DNA of 64,000 nucleotides from Oscillospiraceae bacterium (GTDB taxonomy: Bacteria; Bacillota; Clostridia; Oscillospirales; Acutalibacteraceae), in the NCBI GenBank assembly GCA_015066515.1, contig SVOH01000007.1, forward strand, positions 1 to 64,000, written 5' to 3'. Both the position numbers and the translations under genes were made by a program. Of the stretch, positions 58,033 through 64,000 are shown piece after piece (the stretch's first letter is position 1; the number at the start of each line of letters is the position of its first letter). The notes under the pieces were generated by a model. It was not told the origin of the DNA. It was given only the letters and a program-made list of their open reading frames with translations, and searched no databases.

Positions 58033-61000
58033 ATGAAGAATTTAAAAAAGAGATTTAACAAATTTTTATCGGTGTTTTTGGTGCTTACAATAGTTTTCTC
58101 ACTTTTTGCGGGGTTGACAGTAGGTGCTGCAACATCAAATCCATATTATAATAAGGTGGCCGATTTGCATACCTTAGATGGTTGGAGACAGTTTTTTGGT
58201 TCGACCACTAATTCAACCGAGAATGCAGGTGGCGTATGGACCGATAAATCGGTTTTTGTCGACAATTCGGCTTTTAAAGGTCTTACCGATGCTTATGGTG
58301 ACGCCATTTTACCGGAAGTGTCAGACGACGGTTTTTTGGTGGCACTTTCAGCAATTGCTTCTAATAAGTCTATTGTAGGCTATTCGCATATCCCGACTGA
58401 CACAGTTCTTGTGCTTGATATTTCAGGCTCAATGGGCCCCGGCAACGGCAATAATAACGCCGTGGCAGATCTTGTCCTTGCGTCAAACGCAGCTATTACT
58501 AAACTGCTTGAACTTAATAATAACAACCGTGTGGGTGTTGTTTTATATTCAGCAGAGTATGACGAAGGCAATGACGAGCATTATTATACGTTGCTTCCAA
58601 TTGATCGTTATACTGCAACCGGTACAGTTACCTATAATAACGGAACCAGATTTGATACCTCAGACGATATAACTGTTGGTAGATATTTAGAAACAAATAG
58701 CAACTATTCACACAACGGAAACGAAATATCAATAGCATCCGGCGTAAGTAATTCGACAGGTGTAGTTGGTAAAAAAACGGTTGACGTTGTAGGCGGTACA
58801 TTTATTCAGGGTGGACTTAAAGCCGCTGCTGATTTATTTAAAGGCAAAGCCGATGCTAATGATACAGTAGTAGCAGGTGAAGGCTTCCAGGGCGGAACCC
58901 AGCGCAAGCCTGTTATGGTGCTTATGAGCGATGGCGCTCCTACCTATGCTTCGACAAACTATACAAATCCTAACAATCCTAACGAAGGTAGCGGACATTA
59001 TACCTATGATTCTTATGCGTTTTTAACTCAGCTTACAGCAGCATACGTTAAAGAGCAAGTTACAACCTATTATAACGATACAGAAGCGTTGTTTTACACT
59101 TTGGGTATGGGTGTCGGCGGCAGTACAGTAGCACAAAGCGTGCTGGACCCACAAAACTCTACCCCTAATATCAATGATTATTGGAATGATTACAGCGATG
59201 CTTCAAATGGTGCGTCAGTTGAAATAACAAACGATATTTCGGTTGTAAAGAATTCGGCTGTAACCGATATTGTATATACAAATCAGTATTTTGAAGCAGA
59301 AAACGGTTCAGACCTTTTTGATGCGTTTGATTCAATAGTAAACGAGATTATAATTCAGTCGCTTTATAGACCTACCTTGGTTGAAAACAACAACGCGCAT
59401 ATGGAAGGCTATATTGAATTTATTGACGATATAGGCGACTTTATGGCGGTTAAACAAATCGAGGGTATAATGATTGGCGATAAGCTTTTCACAGGTGAAA
59501 AGCTTTGCGAAAACTTCCGTGCAGATGGTGGCGATCTTGGCACAATACAAAATCCAAACACTCTTGGCGATAATCTTATTTGGGCGGTTAAGGAACGCCT
59601 TGGTATAGAGGATACAGCAACAGCTCAAAGACTTGTAACACTCGCTTACGAGCACGGTCAGTTAAGCTATACCGATGAAGACAACTACTCTAATTTCATC
59701 GGTTGGTACGCTGATGAAAACGGCAAATATCTTGGCTTCTGGGATGAATCACATACCTATTCTCAAGTGCCTGCGGGAGCAAAGTACATTAATAAATCTT
59801 ATGGTATGTTAGGCGAGGTTATCGACGGACATAACGCAAGCGACCTTATGTACGTATCTATTCAGGTGCATACCGAGATAGTTCCTCAAGGTATGTTTGG
59901 TACTACCGAAAAAGATACTATAGTTGCCGGTCATGCTCAGATGATATTCCGCGTTCCTGCATCACTTATTCCTGTTGTTAATTACGAGGTAACACTTGAA
60001 GGTACAAGTTACGACAATGCTAAAAACATTGAGATGACCATAAACGATGCAGAGCCAATAAGACTTGTTTTTGAATTGGGACTTCGTGATGATATTAACG
60101 AATACAATATTGAAAGACGTCTTGCAGATAATTATTGCACAGCAGACGGTAAATATGTGCTTTATACAAACGAGTGGAGTCACGAACAGTTCAATAAAGA
60201 AATTGATCCAAACAACACCGACTATATTGCTCCTACAGATTCTATAAACACAATAGCATATTTTGAACCAAACTATGCTAATGAGCGTTATTACTACACC
60301 GAGCCTACACCGGTTTATGTATATAATTCAGCGACAGGCGAATACGTTAAACATTCTTCTACCACAAAGCCTACAGTAGGTGACGGCAACGCGTATTTCC
60401 GCCAGATAAACGTGTTCGAGCTTACCGGCAACGGTAACGAGGCCGTCCACAAGAAGATATATGAAAGAATATCCGACACAGCGCTTGGCAGAGTAGATAA
60501 GAGTGACACAAACGGCGGTTGGAATATAAGAAAAGAAACTATTCACCGCGTATATGATGAAATTGAAACACTAAAGGCTAACAACGAAACCGGTACAATC
60601 AATTATTCATATTTCCCAACAGTAGAGCATATCGAGGGTACACACTATTACGCTGATGCTATTCTTGGCAACAACGGTAAGCTTACCGTTACACCTGTAA
60701 CAGGTATTAGCCTTACAAAAACAATCGATGATACCTTGACCGGCACAACACACGATTTCACCTTTAACGTTGATATTGGTGATACAGCTGCCACATATAG
60801 TGTAGTTCGCAGCTTTGATGGTAATTATACCGACAAGGGCGAAACTATAACGGTTGACAGTGACGGTAAAGGCACCATAAATGTAAAACCGGGCGAGACC
60901 GTGCTAATAGTTGGTATTCCTGCCGGTACAGCATACTCTATAGAAGAGTATATTCCAAGCGGTGCAAACTATGAGGTATCTACAAGCAGTGGTACTACCG

Positions 61001-63525
61001 GTACTATACAGCAAAATCATTTAAGCGAGGTAAAATTTGAAAACACACTTGCTGACGGTAATCTTGTAATTACAAAGCAGATTGTTCATCCGTTTGCTAC
61101 CACACCCGACAGTATGAAGAACCACGTGTTCAAGTTTGACGTAATGTTAAGTGGTTATAACGATGGCGATACTGTTAAGGCTTACTATTCGACAGACGTT
61201 GACAACAAATTTGACCTTACTGTTAATGGTGGAACGATTAGTAACGTTGAGCTTCGCGGTAACCAGTCAATAGTAATTTTGGCAAAAGCAGGTACAAAGG
61301 CTGTGGTTACCGAAGATATTACAGCAATGCCTAATGGCTTTTCACTCGGTAGCGTCGAGCCTCCTGCAAACAATATAATTGCTACCGATAACAACGTTGT
61401 GTACGTTTTTACAAACACGTATAATCCTGCGGCTGTAAATCCTGATATTACCATAAATGCTTCTAAAGAGCTTACAGGCCGTCCATGGAACAACGACCAG
61501 TTTACCTTTGCGCTTTATAAGTATGATACCGTTTTGGCAAAATACGTTGAGGTAGCAAATTCTCGTGAGACTATAACCCAAGCAGGCGATTTTGGCAGCG
61601 TTATTACCGCAGCTATAAAGGCCGAAAAATTTGACAAGGTTGGCACATATCATTATTCTATAAGAGAATTAGTGCCCGATAACACCTATGGCGTAGGCTA
61701 TGATACCGTATCACGTGACTTTAACGTAATAGTTACAGATAATGACACCGACGGCAAGCTCGAAATTAGTGCGGTAACAAACGCTAACCATACCACCGTT
61801 TCAAACAGTGGCGGTGCTTATGTCGTAGCTGCCGACAAGTTTGTAAACACTTATAAGGCTGACGGTATTGCAGAGGTAATTATCGAAATCAACAAAACCG
61901 TTGATACTCCCGATGGTATAACCTATAGCCCCGAAGGCTTTGAGTTTGGTGTATACAACGACGCGGGTGAGCTTGTAAGCCCACTTTACGATACCGACGC
62001 AAACGGTAAAACACAGTTTATCTTTACCTTTAATGCTGATGGTGTAAATTACCAGAATAATAAGGTTTATAATTACGTAATAAAGGAGACCGACACAGGT
62101 CTTGGCGGTATAACCTATGCTAAAGATATTCCGTTTACCGTAACTGTAAAAGATAATCTTGACGGTACAATCAGCGCTGTAACCAATATTGCCAATACCA
62201 ATAACGGTGTATCGGTTGTTGACGTAACAAACGTTTATAACACACAAAGCGTTGACGTTATAATTGAAGCTACCAAAAAAATCACAGGTCGTGGCCTTAA
62301 GGATGGCGAATTCAAGTTTGACTTATATAGCCTTGACACCAATTCGGTAGTTAAAAATGACGTTACAAATGACGCCGCAGGTAAGGTTAGCTTTAATCTT
62401 ACTTTCGACAAGGTTGGCACATATAACTACAAGTTATATGAGGATGAGCTTGACGGAAACGGTGTAACCGTTGACAAGACCGAGCACAACGTAACTATAG
62501 TTGTTGACCACGACGGCAAGGGTAATTTGACCGCTACAGTAAACGGCACAGAAGCCGGCACCACACCTGTAAACGTAGGTGCCTTTAATAACAGCTATTC
62601 TGCTGCTGAGACTAACGTAGTATTTGAAGCTACGAAGCATCTTACCGGTCGCGATTTGGTGGATGGCGAATTTGAGTTCAATCTTTATAACAACGATACT
62701 AATACTCTAATTCAGACCAAAACAAATGACGCTGACGGCAATGTTGTATTTGATGCTATAACCTTTGATATAGGCGGCACATACAACTACAAAATATATG
62801 AAAACGAAGTAGATCAAAACGGCGTTACAGTAGATACCACATCTTACGAAATCACAGTATTCGTATATGACAATGGCAAGGGCATCCTTGAAACCGAGAT
62901 ATACGTTGATACAAATAAGCTTTCAGGCGCTATGAAGGACGTAGTTGTATTTGAAAATAAGTACAAAGCAGATGCTACCGACATAGTTATAAATGCTAAA
63001 AAGGTACTTGATGGTCGTGATTTAGTAGCTGACGAGTTTGAATTCCAGCTTTATCTTGGCGATGATTTATTACAAACCGTGAAAAACGACGCTGACGGTA
63101 ACGTGGTATTTAACAATGTTTTGGTTGAGTCTGCAGGCAAGGTTACCTTTACTGTAAAAGAGGTTAAGGGCGATGCCGAGGGTATAACCTATGACGAAAC
63201 AGTTTATACCGTAACTGCAACCGTAACCGATAATCTTGACGGCACTTTAAGCGTGGATTATCTATACGAGGTAGAGGGCGACAAGGTTGATGAGATAGTA
63301 TTTAACAATAAATATACAGATCCCACACCTGAAACTACACCCGAATCGGAGCCACAGCCAGAACCCACACCTAATCCACAGCCAGAATCTACTCCAACTC
63401 CACAACCGGAATCACCAAAGACAGGTGACAGCACAAATCTTTCTGCATGGTTGGCAGTGGTATTTGTAAGTGGCGCAATAATCTTTGCAACAGGCAAAAA
63501 GCTAAAAAGACTTAAAAAGTCATAA
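58033..63525 (+). CDS. Giant cell-wall-anchored adhesin: VWA domain plus isopeptide-forming pilin-type domains
   Basis: 1830 residues. Signal peptide about 1-33. A von Willebrand A domain (about 120-430) with a MIDAS site in VLVLDISGSMGPG and MVLMSDGAPTY. A middle region follows. From about 886 seven beta domains are seen; the last five (from about 1135, 1279, 1405, 1525 and 1647) are Spy0128/FctA-like, each opening near a Lys ([AN][AST]K..TGR) and closing with N[KTS]Y, with a conserved Glu between (LYEDE, IYENE, VKEV), the pattern of Lys-Asn isopeptide bonds. A Pro-rich linker precedes SPKTG (about 1794), a hydrophobic segment and a basic tail, a sortase signal. No sortase is in the window. 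This resembles a pilus-tip adhesin joined to its own stalk. Confidence 0.88.
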   Translation: MKNLKKRFNKFLSVFLVLTIVFSLFAGLTVGAATSNPYYNKVADLHTLDGWRQFFGSTTNSTENAGGVWTDKSVFVDNSAFKGLTDAYGDAILPEVSDDGFLVALSAIASNKSIVGYSHIPTDTVLVLDISGSMGPGNGNNNAVADLVLASNAAITKLLELNNNNRVGVVLYSAEYDEGNDEHYYTLLPIDRYTATGTVTYNNGTRFDTSDDITVGRYLETNSNYSHNGNEISIASGVSNSTGVVGKKTVDVVGGTFIQGGLKAAADLFKGKADANDTVVAGEGFQGGTQRKPVMVLMSDGAPTYASTNYTNPNNPNEGSGHYTYDSYAFLTQLTAAYVKEQVTTYYNDTEALFYTLGMGVGGSTVAQSVLDPQNSTPNINDYWNDYSDASNGASVEITNDISVVKNSAVTDIVYTNQYFEAENGSDLFDAFDSIVNEIIIQSLYRPTLVENNNAHMEGYIEFIDDIGDFMAVKQIEGIMIGDKLFTGEKLCENFRADGGDLGTIQNPNTLGDNLIWAVKERLGIEDTATAQRLVTLAYEHGQLSYTDEDNYSNFIGWYADENGKYLGFWDESHTYSQVPAGAKYINKSYGMLGEVIDGHNASDLMYVSIQVHTEIVPQGMFGTTEKDTIVAGHAQMIFRVPASLIPVVNYEVTLEGTSYDNAKNIEMTINDAEPIRLVFELGLRDDINEYNIERRLADNYCTADGKYVLYTNEWSHEQFNKEIDPNNTDYIAPTDSINTIAYFEPNYANERYYYTEPTPVYVYNSATGEYVKHSSTTKPTVGDGNAYFRQINVFELTGNGNEAVHKKIYERISDTALGRVDKSDTNGGWNIRKETIHRVYDEIETLKANNETGTINYSYFPTVEHIEGTHYYADAILGNNGKLTVTPVTGISLTKTIDDTLTGTTHDFTFNVDIGDTAATYSVVRSFDGNYTDKGETITVDSDGKGTINVKPGETVLIVGIPAGTAYSIEEYIPSGANYEVSTSSGTTGTIQQNHLSEVKFENTLADGNLVITKQIVHPFATTPDSMKNHVFKFDVMLSGYNDGDTVKAYYSTDVDNKFDLTVNGGTISNVELRGNQSIVILAKAGTKAVVTEDITAMPNGFSLGSVEPPANNIIATDNNVVYVFTNTYNPAAVNPDITINASKELTGRPWNNDQFTFALYKYDTVLAKYVEVANSRETITQAGDFGSVITAAIKAEKFDKVGTYHYSIRELVPDNTYGVGYDTVSRDFNVIVTDNDTDGKLEISAVTNANHTTVSNSGGAYVVAADKFVNTYKADGIAEVIIEINKTVDTPDGITYSPEGFEFGVYNDAGELVSPLYDTDANGKTQFIFTFNADGVNYQNNKVYNYVIKETDTGLGGITYAKDIPFTVTVKDNLDGTISAVTNIANTNNGVSVVDVTNVYNTQSVDVIIEATKKITGRGLKDGEFKFDLYSLDTNSVVKNDVTNDAAGKVSFNLTFDKVGTYNYKLYEDELDGNGVTVDKTEHNVTIVVDHDGKGNLTATVNGTEAGTTPVNVGAFNNSYSAAETNVVFEATKHLTGRDLVDGEFEFNLYNNDTNTLIQTKTNDADGNVVFDAITFDIGGTYNYKIYENEVDQNGVTVDTTSYEITVFVYDNGKGILETEIYVDTNKLSGAMKDVVVFENKYKADATDIVINAKKVLDGRDLVADEFEFQLYLGDDLLQTVKNDADGNVVFNNVLVESAGKVTFTVKEVKGDAEGITYDETVYTVTATVTDNLDGTLSVDYLYEVEGDKVDEIVFNNKYTDPTPETTPESEPQPEPTPNPQPESTPTPQPESPKTGDSTNLSAWLAVVFVSGAIIFATGKKLKRLKKS

Positions 63526-63533
63526 TAAAAATT

Positions 63534-63572
63534 TTAACCCCTTAGACTTGTGTCTAAGGGGTTAATTTTATA
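63534..63572. terminator. Terminator between the adhesin and the ABC permease gene
   Basis: AACCCCTTAGAC/GTCTAAGGGGTT 12-bp stem with a TTGT loop and T-rich 3' flank; serves both convergent genes. Confidence 0.9.
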
Positions 63573-63581
63573 TAAGATTCT

Positions 63582-64000
63582 TTAATGCTTTCTCATTTGA
63601 CGAAGAAACATCAAAATGGCTAATATAAGCAATATGGCAGCGTAGCCCAGTACCCACCACATATGTGGAAAAATATCACCAAAATTTCCTGACAGTACAG
63701 CGCGCTGCATATCGACCGCGTGAACAAACGGTAATGCGTAGGCGATTTTTTTAAAGGTGCCTCCTACAAGATTTAAATCAAACCAAACGCCCGACAGCCA
63801 TGCCGAAAGGTTGGTAAGAAGTGCGCCACACACGCCGCCTGCCTGTTTGTCATTAAGCACGCTTCCACAAAGAAGTCCTAACGCGATGTAAAGAATTGAA
63901 ATCGGTACGATAAACAGTATCGCATATAAAATATTAACCGTAATATTAAGTCCCAGAACTATAGCGGCAGCATAACAAACTATGCTTTGAGCTAGTGTGA
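63582..64000 (-). CDS. ABC-2 type transporter permease, C-terminal part (5' end outside window)
   Basis: The frame is open from the window edge to the stop at 63582, about 139 codons; the GTG at 63860 in the ORF track is internal. The visible part has three or four membrane helices (VPISILYIALGLLCGSVLN, GVCGALLTNLSAWLSGVWF, HMWWVLGYAAILLILAILMF) and the FVHAVDMQRAVLSGNF segment typical of ABC-2 permeases of drug, lipid or peptide exporters. The ATPase gene would be expected upstream, outside the window. Confidence 0.82.
   Translation of the reverse strand, partial: TLAQSIVCYAAAIVLGLNITVNILYAILFIVPISILYIALGLLCGSVLNDKQAGGVCGALLTNLSAWLSGVWFDLNLVGGTFKKIAYALPFVHAVDMQRAVLSGNFGDIFPHMWWVLGYAAILLILAILMFLRQMRKH

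Overview
The window reads as a chromosomal segment of a Gram-positive, endospore-forming member of the Clostridia, most likely a gut Oscillospirales/Ruminococcaceae-type bacterium. This is inferred from a complete spoIIIAA-AH operon, gpr, spoIIP and a SpoIIIE/FtsK translocase; from the ylxM-ffh-rpsP-khpA-rimM-trmD order; from moderately AT-rich DNA with strong AGGAGG-type ribosome sites; and from large secreted or wall-anchored proteins of the kind common in gut Firmicutes. No plasmid, phage or CRISPR locus is seen.

Layout. 1-1260: the end of a McrC restriction gene, a repeat-rich 300-bp spacer and tRNA-Pro(GGG); this looks like the edge of an acquired defence island. 1.3-5.4 kb: ptsH (HPr) and the SRP/ribosome-maturation operon on the minus strand. 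5.5-10.5 kb: an orphan oligopeptide-binding lipoprotein, a repeat-containing surface protein, and a tandem glycine riboswitch in front of an alanine/glycine:cation symporter. 10.6-24.7 kb: a long minus-strand run polA, phosphatase-RimI fusion, tsaD, lipid kinase, mreB-mreC-mreD-PBP2-minD, mgsA, hisS, aspS. 24.8-31.6 kb: dusB, yebC, the spoIIIA operon and an Asp23 gene. 31.7-37.2 kb: a mutarotase-like gene and tmcAL, divergent from ackA, then galK and a hydrolase. 37.4-42.4 kb: a 1620-residue secreted protein built on a triplicated ~315-residue module, followed by a 39-residue acidic peptide. 42.5-50.7 kb: rhaB, an FkbM methyltransferase, rny, an OGG1-type glycosylase, a DUF6062 protein, a DnaA-box cluster and three membrane proteins. 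50.7-56.1 kb: a sporulation/division block (small ORF, spoIIP, gpr, ftsK/spoIIIE, tepA). 56.3-63.5 kb: an unusual two-headed HTH regulator, a palindrome-rich spacer, a small six-cysteine protein and an 1830-residue VWA/isopeptide-domain surface adhesin. 63.6-64 kb: the end of an ABC-2 permease.

How the genes work together. Most are core functions: SRP targeting, ribosome and tRNA maturation, rod-shape and septum machinery, DNA replication and repair, RNA decay, acetate fermentation, and a sporulation set covering engulfment (SpoIIP, SpoIIIA channel), chromosome translocation (FtsK/SpoIIIE) and outgrowth (GPR). The accessory, less explained parts are the three surface-protein loci at 7.1, 37.4 and 58.0 kb.

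The most interesting signals are: a methylglyoxal synthase lacking two active-site residues; a protein-arginine-phosphatase/RimI fusion; two genes (dusB, fkbM-like) whose promoters predict leaderless mRNAs; a spoIIIA operon with no standard start codon for its first gene; the 39-aa peptide tied to the triplicated secreted protein; a DnaA-box cluster far from any dnaA; and the regulator/palindromes/Cys-rich protein/VWA-adhesin locus, which is the best candidate for an undescribed regulated surface system. All family assignments come from reading motifs by eye; no database search was possible.
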